Source of the DNA: Cryomorphaceae bacterium
GTDB taxonomy: Bacteria; Bacteroidota; Bacteroidia; Flavobacteriales; Schleiferiaceae
Direction of reading: 5' to 3'
DNA length: 14,926 bases
Assembly: GCA_003455605.1 (NCBI GenBank)
Contig: DMQR01000004.1
Span: 1-14,926 of the forward strand
Made by a program: the position numbers and the translations under genes
In this document: one piece after another, positions 1 to 7,061 of the stretch
Layout of the letters: each line of letters opens with the position of its first letter
How positions within the stretch are numbered: the stretch's first letter is position 1
Notes under the pieces: generated by a model
What the model was told of the DNA's origin: nothing
The model's database searches: none
The model's input: the letters and a program-made list of their open reading frames with translations, nothing else

Positions 1-842
1 CCTAATAGCGTGGCTTCAGGCGTACCTTGTGGGCCGAGTGCATCGCTGTAGAGCGGGATACCTATGGTAACCTGGCCACCTTTTTGTGCTACAGCTTCTT
101 GCAGGGCTTGAATACTTTTTGGGTTTACCGAGGTTTCGGCGAAGATGGTGGTGAGGTGGTGATCTAAGATAAATTGGGCAGAAGTGCTCATATCTTTGAT
201 ACCGAACTCCGCAGCAGTACTAACGCCTTGAAGGCCGTGTACCTCTATGCCATAGGCACGACCGAAATAAGAAAACGCATCGTGTGCAGTGACCATGGCG
301 CGCAAGGAATCTGGGATTTTGTTGGACGCACGAATCATCTCATCGTGGGCATAGGCTAGCTCGGAAAAGTAGTCCATGGTGTTTTGCTCAATAGTTTTGC
401 GGTATTCGGGAAATTGGTCTATTAGAAATCCGGCGAGTTTACCCATGCAGCGATTCCAAAGCTGAAGGTCGAACCAAATGTGCGGGTCATAGATATTGGG
501 GCCCACTGCAATGAGATCCTGTGGTTGAAGGGCGCTGCTCATCGCATACAAAGATTTTTCTGAGCCCAATTTTTCCAATATCCCTACCATCTTCCCTTCC
601 AAATGCAATCCGTTGTACAGGATGATGCGGGCATTGCTGAGCTTGGCTACATCGCTCTCTACGGGTTTGTAGCTGTGTGGATCGATGTTGGAGTGCATCA
701 GAGCCTCCACCTTCACCTCTTCTGGCAAAAGATGTTTTGCGGCATCGGCCATAATAGAGGTGGTGCACAAGACATCTACACTTTCTTGCGGCTGGCAGGA
801 AATGGCCAGTGCTCCCCATATGATTAGTAAGGCTTTTCTCAT
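1..842 (-). CDS. TroA-like metal (Mn/Zn) ABC transporter substrate-binding lipoprotein, 3' end cut by window edge
   Basis: The first 280 codons of a periplasmic metal-binding protein that hands Mn2+ or Zn2+ to an ABC permease. The N-terminus MRKALLIIWGALAISC is a lipoprotein signal with a lipobox ending at Cys16. Cluster A-I family motifs follow in order: NIDPHSYKP, YDPHIWFD, TAHDAFSYF, GVSTAAEFGIKD, ETSVNPKSI and LYSDALGPQGTPEAT. The likely metal ligands are His56, His121, His187 and Asp267; their spacing (65, 66, 80) equals that of Treponema TroA (His68, His133, His199, Asp279, from memory). No His-rich acidic loop typical of ZnuA is present, which together with the MntR-like neighbour favours Mn. 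The start overlaps the stop of the repressor gene (ATGA, 839-842), so the two are co-translated. ATPase and permease genes are expected beyond the left edge. The family is sure; the metal is inferred. Confidence 0.93.
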   Translation of the reverse strand, partial: MRKALLIIWGALAISCQPQESVDVLCTTSIMADAAKHLLPEEVKVEALMHSNIDPHSYKPVESDVAKLSNARIILYNGLHLEGKMVGILEKLGSEKSLYAMSSALQPQDLIAVGPNIYDPHIWFDLQLWNRCMGKLAGFLIDQFPEYRKTIEQNTMDYFSELAYAHDEMIRASNKIPDSLRAMVTAHDAFSYFGRAYGIEVHGLQGVSTAAEFGIKDMSTSAQFILDHHLTTIFAETSVNPKSIQALQEAVAQKGGQVTIGIPLYSDALGPQGTPEATLL

Positions 843-1498
843 GCAGATACGGCGTATATGTTGGCGCACATGCTGTGGCTGAGCCAAATGATTTGGCCCG
901 AAGGGGCTTTTAGTTGTACGCTGGCATCAAATGGCGAGATGGCCTCGACGTCATAGGTGTTTCCTAGGTTGATATTCATAGCGTCCAATTGGTCAAAAAA
1001 CTCAGAACCTGCATCCTCCACGCGCACCACTTTGATGGTGTGGCCCTTGGCAAACGCGTCGATAGAATCACCTACGACTGGTGGCATTTGTCCATTCCGC
1101 TGCGGAATGGGGTCGCCATGAGGGTCGTGCTTCGGGGCACCTAGAAAATCGGACAATCGCTCGACCAATTCTTCACTCTGTACATGCTCGAGTTGTTCGG
1201 CGATCGGGTGCACTTCGTCCCAACCAAAACCTAGAGTGTCCACCATGAAGGTTTCCCATAAACGGTGTCTGCGCAGGATAGATTTCGCCAATAAAACTCC
1301 CGCTTCAGTGAGTTGCACTCCTCTATAAGGCACCACCGTTACAAGATTCTTCTGGCTCAATCGTTTGACAGCTTGAGTCACAGAACTGCCTTTAGCACCG
1401 ATGCGCTGTGCCAAATCCCCGTTGCTCACTGGGTTGCCTCCTCCTAAATAGTAGAGAGCCTTGATGTAATTCTCCTCGCTTTCCGTATGAGTTTTCAC
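839..1498 (-). CDS. mntR: DtxR/MntR-family metal-dependent transcriptional repressor
   Basis: A 219-residue metalloregulator. An N-terminal winged helix (about 1-72; ALYYLGGG, helix-turn-helix around 27-50, LTEAG at 63-67) is followed by a dimerisation and metal-binding domain (about 73-140) and a FeoA/SH3-like C-terminal domain (about 145-215). Residues matching the DtxR metal sites are His78, Glu82, His97, Glu101, Glu104 and His105. Glu101 stands where DtxR has Cys102, as in MntR, which points to Mn2+. Asn10 stands where DtxR has Met10 and MntR has Asp8. The GTG start is the only plausible one, because an in-frame TAA lies five codons upstream. It is the first gene of the operon with the TroA-like protein and probably represses it through the palindrome at 1509-1531. 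The symbol is by analogy; an Fe-sensing role cannot be excluded. Confidence 0.9.
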   Translation of the reverse strand: MKTHTESEENYIKALYYLGGGNPVSNGDLAQRIGAKGSSVTQAVKRLSQKNLVTVVPYRGVQLTEAGVLLAKSILRRHRLWETFMVDTLGFGWDEVHPIAEQLEHVQSEELVERLSDFLGAPKHDPHGDPIPQRNGQMPPVVGDSIDAFAKGHTIKVVRVEDAGSEFFDQLDAMNINLGNTYDVEAISPFDASVQLKAPSGQIIWLSHSMCANIYAVSA

Positions 1499-1508
1499 TG
1501 AGACTATC

Positions 1509-1531
1509 TTTTAGTTTAGGCAAAACTAAAA
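1509..1531. promoter_or_regulatory. Probable DtxR/MntR-type operator (palindrome)
   Basis: A perfect 9-bp inverted repeat, TTTTAGTTT and AAACTAAAA, separated by AGGCA. The inner 19-mer (1511-1529), TTAGTTTAGGCAAAACTAA, matches the DtxR/IdeR box TTAGGTTAGSCTAACCTAA at 16 of 19 positions. It ends 11 bp from the GTG start of the repressor gene and covers that gene's likely -7 element, as expected for an autorepressed operon. The comparison was made by eye against a remembered consensus; binding is inferred. Confidence 0.75.
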
Positions 1532-1553
1532 AAAAATTAATGCTAACTGCCAA
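1521..1553 (-). promoter_or_regulatory. Bacteroidota-type promoter of the repressor/TroA-like operon
   Basis: Read on the minus strand, TAGTTTTG (1521-1528) is a perfect match to the Bacteroidota -7 consensus TAnnTTTG. A TTG (1551-1553) lies 22 bp upstream, within the usual range for the -33 element. Transcription would start roughly at 1512-1516, giving a leader of about 15-20 nt before the GTG. The -7 element sits inside the palindrome at 1509-1531, so bound repressor would block RNA polymerase. Confidence 0.6.
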
Positions 1554-1578
1554 TAGCACCGTAATACCCTAAATAACG

Positions 1579-1586
1579 TACCTTAG
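1579..1586 (+). promoter_or_regulatory. Candidate -7 element of lpxH
   Basis: TACCTTAG matches TAnnTTTG at all but one fixed position and ends 5 nt before the GTG of lpxH. If used, the transcript would have almost no leader. No clear TTG at the right distance was found, so support is limited. Confidence 0.35.
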
Positions 1587-1591
1587 CGACC

Positions 1592-2371
1592 GTGAAAAAC
1601 CAGACATATTTCGTTTCGGATGTGCATTTAGGCGCCCCTGATGTGGTTCAGAGTCAAGCGCGTGAAAGACGCTTGGTGGGCTTCTTACGCAGCATCTCGG
1701 CCCAGTGCGAACGCCTCTTCATTGTCGGTGATTTATTCGATTATTGGTTCGAATATAAGCGCGTCATACCTCGTGGTCACACAAGGCTTCTCGGTCAGCT
1801 CGCGCATATGGTAGATGAGGGAATGGAATTGCATATTTTCGTGGGCAATCATGATTTGTGGTTGGGGGATTACCTCAGCGAAGAATTGGGCGCTACCATT
1901 CATCATCAGCCATTGCAATGGGATGTGCCTGGCACATCTTTACGCTATTATATTGCGCATGGTGATGGATTAGGGCCGGGCGACCGCAAGTACAAGGCGC
2001 TCAAAAAACTCTGCACCAGCCCACTGGCGATCTGGGCATATAAAAGGTTACACCCAAACTTCGGCGTAGGTTTTGCCGCGCGGATGTCGCGTGCCTCAAG
2101 AAATAGCCAAGGCCCGGAAGCCCATACCTTCAAGGGGGATAAAGAACGCCAATTAATTCACAGCCAAAACCTCCTCCAAAAAGAGTGGTTTGATGCCTTT
2201 ATTTATGGGCACCGCCACCATCAGAAAGAATTGGTCCTTCAAACCCAAGAAGGAAAAGATGGGACCAAAATTGAAAGCAAATATGTCGTATTAGGCGATT
2301 GGATCACCTTGAATACCTACGCCAAATGGGACGGCACACAGTTAACTTTGAACACATATATCCCCTCATGA
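1592..2371 (+). CDS. lpxH: UDP-2,3-diacylglucosamine diphosphatase (lipid A synthesis)
   Basis: A 259-residue calcineurin-type metallophosphoesterase of the LpxH family, which hydrolyses UDP-2,3-diacylglucosamine to lipid X and UMP at the inner membrane. The five metal-site blocks are complete: SDVHLG (Asp10, His12), GDLFDYWFE (Asp47), GNHDLW (Asn86, His87), AHGDG (His123) and YGHRHH (His207, His209). The helical insertion between the fourth and fifth blocks (about 130-195) is typical of LpxH and caps the substrate site. The start is GTG: an in-frame TAA lies five codons upstream and no ATG precedes the SDVHLG block. It diverges from the metalloregulator gene, and its stop overlaps the next start (ATGA). 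Length is normal for the family. Confidence 0.93.
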   Translation: MKNQTYFVSDVHLGAPDVVQSQARERRLVGFLRSISAQCERLFIVGDLFDYWFEYKRVIPRGHTRLLGQLAHMVDEGMELHIFVGNHDLWLGDYLSEELGATIHHQPLQWDVPGTSLRYYIAHGDGLGPGDRKYKALKKLCTSPLAIWAYKRLHPNFGVGFAARMSRASRNSQGPEAHTFKGDKERQLIHSQNLLQKEWFDAFIYGHRHHQKELVLQTQEGKDGTKIESKYVVLGDWITLNTYAKWDGTQLTLNTYIPS

Positions 2372-2865
2372 AAAGAGTACTTCTAATTATTGCCTTCCTC
2401 GGGACGCTAGCTGCTGAAGCCCAAGAGTTTAAAGGACATTACGGTGTCGGTCTCGCTATTGGCGAACCTAGTGGTTTCAGTATCAAAAAGTTCATCAATA
2501 ACGGCGAGGCATTTCAGTATACCTTGGGCTACAGCACCGTCAAAGATCAGGAAGGCGTCAATATTGGGGCAGATTTCTTACTACACAACTATGATTTCAT
2601 CACTGCCGAAAAAGGCAAGATTCCTTTTTACTACGGGGCAGGTATTCATTTAAGAAGTTACAACGATATGGGCAACCAAGTCTACGCGCGCGTACCCCTT
2701 GGTTTAGCGTACGAGGTGTCGGATTTACCCCTAGATATCTTCTTCGAATTTGCACCAGGTATTGCGGTGATTCCACAACCTTCTTTGGTCACAAATTTTG
2801 CCCTCGGGGGCCGATTTTATTTTGACTTTAACAAAGCCCGACGTGCCGCAGAAAAGCGCATCTAA
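2368..2865 (+). CDS. Small secreted protein, probable outer-membrane beta-barrel (BAPKO_0422/DUF3996-like)
   Basis: A 165-residue protein with a signal peptide, MKRVLLIIAFLGTLAAEAQ, followed by alternating hydrophobic and aromatic strands with glycine-rich turns (YGVGLAIGEPSGFSIKKF near the start, FYYGAGIHLR mid-protein, NFALGGRFYFDF near the end). That pattern suits a small eight-stranded barrel with a conserved GEPSG turn, as in BAPKO_0422-like Bacteroidota barrels. The family name is from memory and only moderately sure. The frame stays open upstream to an ATG at 2299, but the ATG at 2368 is preferred because the signal peptide then sits at the N-terminus and the start overlaps the lpxH stop by ATGA. 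Being cotranslated with lpxH fits an outer-membrane role. The specific function is unknown. Confidence 0.75.
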   Translation: MKRVLLIIAFLGTLAAEAQEFKGHYGVGLAIGEPSGFSIKKFINNGEAFQYTLGYSTVKDQEGVNIGADFLLHNYDFITAEKGKIPFYYGAGIHLRSYNDMGNQVYARVPLGLAYEVSDLPLDIFFEFAPGIAVIPQPSLVTNFALGGRFYFDFNKARRAAEKRI

Positions 2866-2885
2866 GGTTTGATCTTGGCTATAAA

Positions 2886-3488
2886 TTATTTCGCAGCCGT
2901 GAAGTTCTTAGCTACCACTTCCCAATTAACCACGTTCCAAAATGCCGAGATGTAATCTGGACGACGGTTTTGATAGTTCAAATAGTACGCGTGCTCCCAA
3001 ACGTCCAATCCCATAATTGGATATCCCCCGCAGCCTACGCCTGGCATTAGAGGGTTATCTTGATTCGCTGAGGAGCAGATCTCTAGGGTGCCGTTGTTCA
3101 CACATAACCACGCCCAACCTGATCCGAAACGGGTGGCTGCTGCCTTGGCAAATTTCTCTTTCATAGCATCCAGCGATCCAAAAGAGGCATCAATTGCTAA
3201 GGCCAATTCTCCTGTCGGTGCGCCACCGCCATTAGGACCCATCACTTCCCAGAACATGCAGTGGTTAAGGTACCCACCGCCGTTGTTACGAACTGCAGGC
3301 ACATCCGAATACTCAGTGCAAAGAGCTTCGATGCTCTTGCCTTCCATCTTCGTACCGGCGATGGCTGCGTTCAAGTTGTTGGTATATCCTTGGTGGTGCT
3401 TAGAGTGATGAATCTCCATGGTACGCGCGTCAATGTGCGGCTCCAATGCATCGTATGCATAGCTCAATTTTGGTAATTCAAAAGCCAT
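2886..3488 (-). CDS. sodA: Superoxide dismutase, Mn type of the Fe/Mn family
   Basis: A 200-residue cytoplasmic enzyme converting superoxide to hydrogen peroxide and oxygen. Metal ligands are His27 ([12 protein letters not shown]), His76 ([11 protein letters not shown]), Asp162 and His166 (LDVWEHAYY). The outer-sphere glutamine is at 143 in SANQDNPLM, as in Mn enzymes; Fe enzymes carry it near the second histidine ligand instead. FGSGWAWL and QNRRPDY are also typical. No signal peptide. The block before His76 reads GGGYLNH, where GGGHxNH is more usual. It converges on the lpxH/barrel pair with only 20 bp between stops and is divergent from the helicase gene. It lies close to the Mn-regulator operon. 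Cambialistic metal use cannot be ruled out. Confidence 0.95.
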   Translation of the reverse strand: MAFELPKLSYAYDALEPHIDARTMEIHHSKHHQGYTNNLNAAIAGTKMEGKSIEALCTEYSDVPAVRNNGGGYLNHCMFWEVMGPNGGGAPTGELALAIDASFGSLDAMKEKFAKAAATRFGSGWAWLCVNNGTLEICSSANQDNPLMPGVGCGGYPIMGLDVWEHAYYLNYQNRRPDYISAFWNVVNWEVVAKNFTAAK

Positions 3489-3518
3489 ATGTGTTGAGGT
3501 TATGTTGATATTGAAGTA

Positions 3519-3526
3519 TAAAGGTA
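3519..3526 (-). promoter_or_regulatory. Candidate -7 element of sodA
   Basis: On the minus strand TACCTTTA (consensus TAnnTTTG) lies about 30 bp upstream of the sodA ATG. The adjacent TTTTGCCT (3527-3534) also occurs in the metalloregulator palindrome. No TTG at normal -33 spacing was found; the nearest (3541-3543) is only 14 bp away. Confidence 0.3.
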
Positions 3527-3582
3527 AGGCAAAATTGGTCCAAAGGTTTTAACTTCCCTTTATTCCCGCATTACCGAAATCT

Positions 3583-6500
3583 ATGAGCACTCAAAAGACT
3601 TCCAACCCCTTAGCCGCCGGCTCGGACTTCATTGTCCTCAACGCATCCGCGGGTTCGGGCAAGACCTATTCTTTGGTGCAACACATCTTACTCAACGCCC
3701 TTCGCCCGACACAACTTCACGAGGCCTACCAAAAAATCCTAGCCATCACCTTCACCAACAATGCGGCGGACGAGATGAAGGCGAGGCTATTGGATGAATT
3801 ACTTGAGTTCACCGCCCTAGAAAACCCTTCAGAAAGTGACTTTTTCAAACCTATTTGGGAAGAACTGAAAATCCGTCCAGCCGAATTGCAGCAGCGCGCC
3901 AAGCATGCGTCGAATCACATGCTGCACAACTATAGTACACTGCAGGTAGGGACCATTGATCAGTTTACCCATCGCCTGGTGCGCACCTTTACGCGCGACC
4001 TACAGCTTACGGATAATTTTGAAATCCGGTTGGATTTGGAGGCGATGGTAGGCGAAGCGCTTGACTTGCTCTACAGCACCCTAGGCGATCAACCGGAGCT
4101 GCGCGATTCCTTGGTCGATTTGATTCAGGAGCGCATGAACAGGGACAAGAGCCACAACCCGGACCGCACACTTCGGAAGGAAGGGCTGAAAAGCTTTGAC
4201 GAGACCACCTTACAAGAGGTAAAAAACCTGCCCACGCCCGAGCGCATGCTCGAGATCTCAAAGAATTTGGACGAGGAGATAGGGTGCATTGTGCAGGAAG
4301 GAAGGAATTGGTCCCAAAAATGTGTCGAATTCCTGCGAAGCAACAGCCTTGACCTCACGGATTTCACCTATAAAGACCAAATTCAAAAGCACTTTCTCAC
4401 CTTCTGGCACAACCTGCGTCGCAACGATCTTGAAGCCGGTAAACAGGCGCTTAACTCGAGACTCATAAAAGGGCCCATCGATGAGTGGGCTGCCTTGCGC
4501 GATGCCATGGGAGAATGGCAGGCGAAGCACCAACGCAAGTTGTTAATGCTGAAACAGGCGACGGCGAAGCTACAGCAATTGGCCGCCACGCGCGCCCTGC
4601 TCGACCAGCTCTCAGCTCTTCAAGAAGCACAGAACACAATGCCGCTCGGCGCCTTCAACAAACTCATTTCCGACGAGCTGCAAAAGGAACCTACGGCCTT
4701 TATCTATGCTAGATTAGGCGAGCGGTTCTGGCATTTTTACATCGACGAATTCCAGGACACCTCTAACATGCAGTTCAACAACCTCCATCCGCTGATTGAA
4801 CATACCCTGACCAAAGACGAGCGTAAAAACAGCGCGCTTATTGTGGGGGACGCCAAACAGAGTATTTACCGTTGGCGCGGCGGTCGCGCCGAGCAGTTCA
4901 TGTCTCTCGTGAACGGCACCAACCCGCTCAACAGATTCAACACCGACCCCGCCGCGCCAGAAATGTACAGCCGTGAAACGGTGCAGCTCGACCGTAACTT
5001 TAGGACCTATCCTACCATCGTAGAATTCAATAATGCCTTCTTCCCAAAACTGTCGAATTCACTGACCCAAGAGGCACACCAGCGCGTATATGCCGAGGAC
5101 CAAGTAAGCCAAAAGTCGCAGGTCGGTGAAGTCGGTGAAGGAGAGGTGCGCATAGACTTCCTGCACCTACCGCAAGGAGAAAAACACAGCACGGCCAAGC
5201 ACGCCGAAAACGTCTTTGAACACACACTATCTCGAATCAATGAACTTCGGGAGCGCGGACATTCGCTCAGCGATATCGCCCTTCTCGTTCGCAGTAATAA
5301 GAACGCGAAGTTCTTGGCCAATTTTCTCGTGCAGCACGACATTCCCGTCCTCTCTACTGATAGTCTTATAGCCGGCGCCTCATTCGAAAGTAAGCTCCTA
5401 CTAGCGGCCGCTAAATTGCACCTGAATGCAGGGGATAGAGAATCTCTTTTTGATTTGGCTTTCGCCCTTACGAAATTAGACAAAGGGCCCGCCAATATCG
5501 AAGCCTTCACCTTCCAGAAGAATTGTGTCGATGGTGGATTAGCCTATCTGCAGGAGGTGTTCCCTGGGGCTAAGAAAATCAAGTTTGCGCAACAGAGTCT
5601 GTATCAATTTGGCACCCAAGTATTCCAAACTTTCGGGCTCCTAAGCAGTTCCAATGCCATGGTCGACGCCTCACTCGATCTGTTGTTCCAGTTTCAAAGT
5701 ATGGGGGGCGCCTTGTCGGATTTGCCCTCTTGGTGGAGTGTCGAAAGCAACAAGCGCAACGTGAGCACCGCAGAGGATTTAGCCGCGGTAAAGATTATGA
5801 CCATACACAAAAGCAAGGGACTCGAGTTTGAGCACGTTATTGTGCCTTTTGGTATTGATGATAAGAACCGTGATGCCGAATATTGGATTCCATTCGACTT
5901 GCACGATGAGCTTCAACGCATCCCTGTTACCAAAACCGAGAAAACCGAGAAGCTTTTCCCCGAGGAGCAGCTCAGCGCCATCAAGAACGAGGAGAACTTC
6001 CTTTGGATCAACCTTATTTATGTGACCCTCACCCGAACCGTCTGTGGGCTGCACATCTTCGTCGATGGTGAGAAGCCCGATGCTTTTGGAAAAGCATTAA
6101 GGGAGCATTTCGAATTGGGCGAGGAGCAACGTACTGTATCTTTAGGCAAGCCGGTGCCGCCAGAGGAAAATAAAGCTGCCGAAAAGCCGGCAGTTCCGAA
6201 GTTTAATAGCGATGGTAGTCAGGCACGAATGAGCCAACTTATGCTGGCCGATACCGCCCCGGAACATTGGTTCGAAGGCAAGGCCGATCCACGGCAATGG
6301 GGGTCTGCACTGCACCGAGTCCTGCAGCACTCGAGTGCGCAACAGGGTAGGGCGCTGGAACGATTATATCGAAGTGGTAAGTTCTCGAAATCACTGCACG
6401 AAGAGGCCGAATCTGTGTTGCGGAGTATTGAGGATAGAAAAGAATTGGGCCCAATTCAAAAAAACTCCACCATCGTTTATGTCGAACGAACCCTTGCCAA

Positions 6501-6672
6501 TAAAGCCAAAGTTCTTCGTCCAGACCTAATCATGTCCACCGAATCAGAGGTGCGCATTGTGGATTATAAAACCGGACAGGAAAAGCCTGCGCACCAGAAA
6601 CAAGTGGATGAATATTCCCAAGCACTTGGCAATATTTTTGAACAAATAGAGAAATCTATCATTTATGTTTAA
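3583..6672 (+). CDS. RecB/AddA-like UvrD-family helicase with C-terminal PD-(D/E)XK nuclease
   Basis: A 1029-residue superfamily 1A helicase-nuclease, expected to resect double-strand DNA ends for RecA-dependent repair. Helicase motifs are complete: Walker A ASAGSGKT (21-28), Ia ITFTNNAADEMK (55-66), II DEFQDTS (388-394), III GDAKQSIYRWRGG (422-434), IV LDRNFRT (469-475), V MTIHKSKGLEF (739-749) and VI LIYVTLTRT (811-819). The C-terminal RecB-type nuclease shows WGSALH (His911), RPDLI (Asp981), VDYKTG (Asp994, Lys996) and QVDEY (Gln1007, Tyr1011), so both activities look intact. ATG start 95 bp from divergent sodA; no convincing promoter seen in the gap. Its stop is one base from the next start. 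An AddB-like partner would be expected but is not adjacent. AddA-type is the best call; the family is sure. Confidence 0.92.
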   Translation: MSTQKTSNPLAAGSDFIVLNASAGSGKTYSLVQHILLNALRPTQLHEAYQKILAITFTNNAADEMKARLLDELLEFTALENPSESDFFKPIWEELKIRPAELQQRAKHASNHMLHNYSTLQVGTIDQFTHRLVRTFTRDLQLTDNFEIRLDLEAMVGEALDLLYSTLGDQPELRDSLVDLIQERMNRDKSHNPDRTLRKEGLKSFDETTLQEVKNLPTPERMLEISKNLDEEIGCIVQEGRNWSQKCVEFLRSNSLDLTDFTYKDQIQKHFLTFWHNLRRNDLEAGKQALNSRLIKGPIDEWAALRDAMGEWQAKHQRKLLMLKQATAKLQQLAATRALLDQLSALQEAQNTMPLGAFNKLISDELQKEPTAFIYARLGERFWHFYIDEFQDTSNMQFNNLHPLIEHTLTKDERKNSALIVGDAKQSIYRWRGGRAEQFMSLVNGTNPLNRFNTDPAAPEMYSRETVQLDRNFRTYPTIVEFNNAFFPKLSNSLTQEAHQRVYAEDQVSQKSQVGEVGEGEVRIDFLHLPQGEKHSTAKHAENVFEHTLSRINELRERGHSLSDIALLVRSNKNAKFLANFLVQHDIPVLSTDSLIAGASFESKLLLAAAKLHLNAGDRESLFDLAFALTKLDKGPANIEAFTFQKNCVDGGLAYLQEVFPGAKKIKFAQQSLYQFGTQVFQTFGLLSSSNAMVDASLDLLFQFQSMGGALSDLPSWWSVESNKRNVSTAEDLAAVKIMTIHKSKGLEFEHVIVPFGIDDKNRDAEYWIPFDLHDELQRIPVTKTEKTEKLFPEEQLSAIKNEENFLWINLIYVTLTRTVCGLHIFVDGEKPDAFGKALREHFELGEEQRTVSLGKPVPPEENKAAEKPAVPKFNSDGSQARMSQLMLADTAPEHWFEGKADPRQWGSALHRVLQHSSAQQGRALERLYRSGKFSKSLHEEAESVLRSIEDRKELGPIQKNSTIVYVERTLANKAKVLRPDLIMSTESEVRIVDYKTGQEKPAHQKQVDEYSQALGNIFEQIEKSIIYV

Positions 6673-6673
6673 T

Positions 6674-7057
6674 ATGAAAGTGTCAAAATTTACATCCCCG
6701 ATTTGGGGAATAATTATCCTAACATCGGTGGGCTTAAGCAACTGCAGCTACAATAATATTGAGGATCGAGGCGGTAACACTAATGTTTGCGATACCTCAG
6801 CGGTGACCTTTAGTGAAGATATCCAAATGCTCATTAGTCAGAACTGTGGAGGATGTCACAACAATGCTTCGGCTAGTGGAGGCTTGAATCTTAAGGGACA
6901 TCAAAATATTTCTGCTTCCGCATTATCCGGAGACATGATGGACCGGATAACACGCAGCGCTGGAGACCCACTACTCATGCCGCCAGGACAAGTCCTGTCG
7001 GATTGTAATAAAAGTAAATTACGCACATGGATCAATGAAGGTGCACCTAATAATTAA
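6674..7057 (+). CDS. Mono-heme c-type cytochrome lipoprotein
   Basis: A 127-residue exported protein. A hydrophobic N-terminus (about residues 9-22) ends in GLSNCS, a plausible though imperfect lipobox with Cys24 as the lipid-modified residue. The covalent heme site is CGGCH (58-62), and Met102 in LMPPG is the probable distal ligand. The tail SKLRTWINEGAPNN resembles the ending of small Bacteroidota cytochromes of the planctomycete-type domain group. Cys39 and Cys111 could pair as a disulfide. The ATG at 6674 is chosen over the one at 6665 because the latter overlaps the helicase gene and adds only three residues. It likely shuttles electrons at the periplasmic face of a membrane. It lies 1 bp after the helicase gene and 4 bp before the YceI gene. 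Confidence 0.85.
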   Translation: MKVSKFTSPIWGIIILTSVGLSNCSYNNIEDRGGNTNVCDTSAVTFSEDIQMLISQNCGGCHNNASASGGLNLKGHQNISASALSGDMMDRITRSAGDPLLMPPGQVLSDCNKSKLRTWINEGAPNN

Positions 7058-7061
7058 TGCC

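Noticed and set aside
487..819. A 110-codon open frame on the minus strand with its own ATG
   Set aside because: It is frame-shifted inside the TroA-like gene, has no family-like motif, and the correct frame from 842 gives a full metal-binding protein.
2299..2367. Upstream extension of the small barrel protein from an ATG at 2299
   Set aside because: It lies inside lpxH and would put 23 residues before a clear signal peptide; the ATG at 2368 overlapping the lpxH stop is far more likely.
2866..2885. Possible terminator between the barrel gene and sodA
   Set aside because: No stem-loop or T-run could be drawn in the 20-bp gap.
4007..4589. Several overlapping open frames antisense to the helicase gene
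   Set aside because: Cys/Ser/Arg-rich translations without motifs, inside a long gene with complete helicase motifs in the correct frame.
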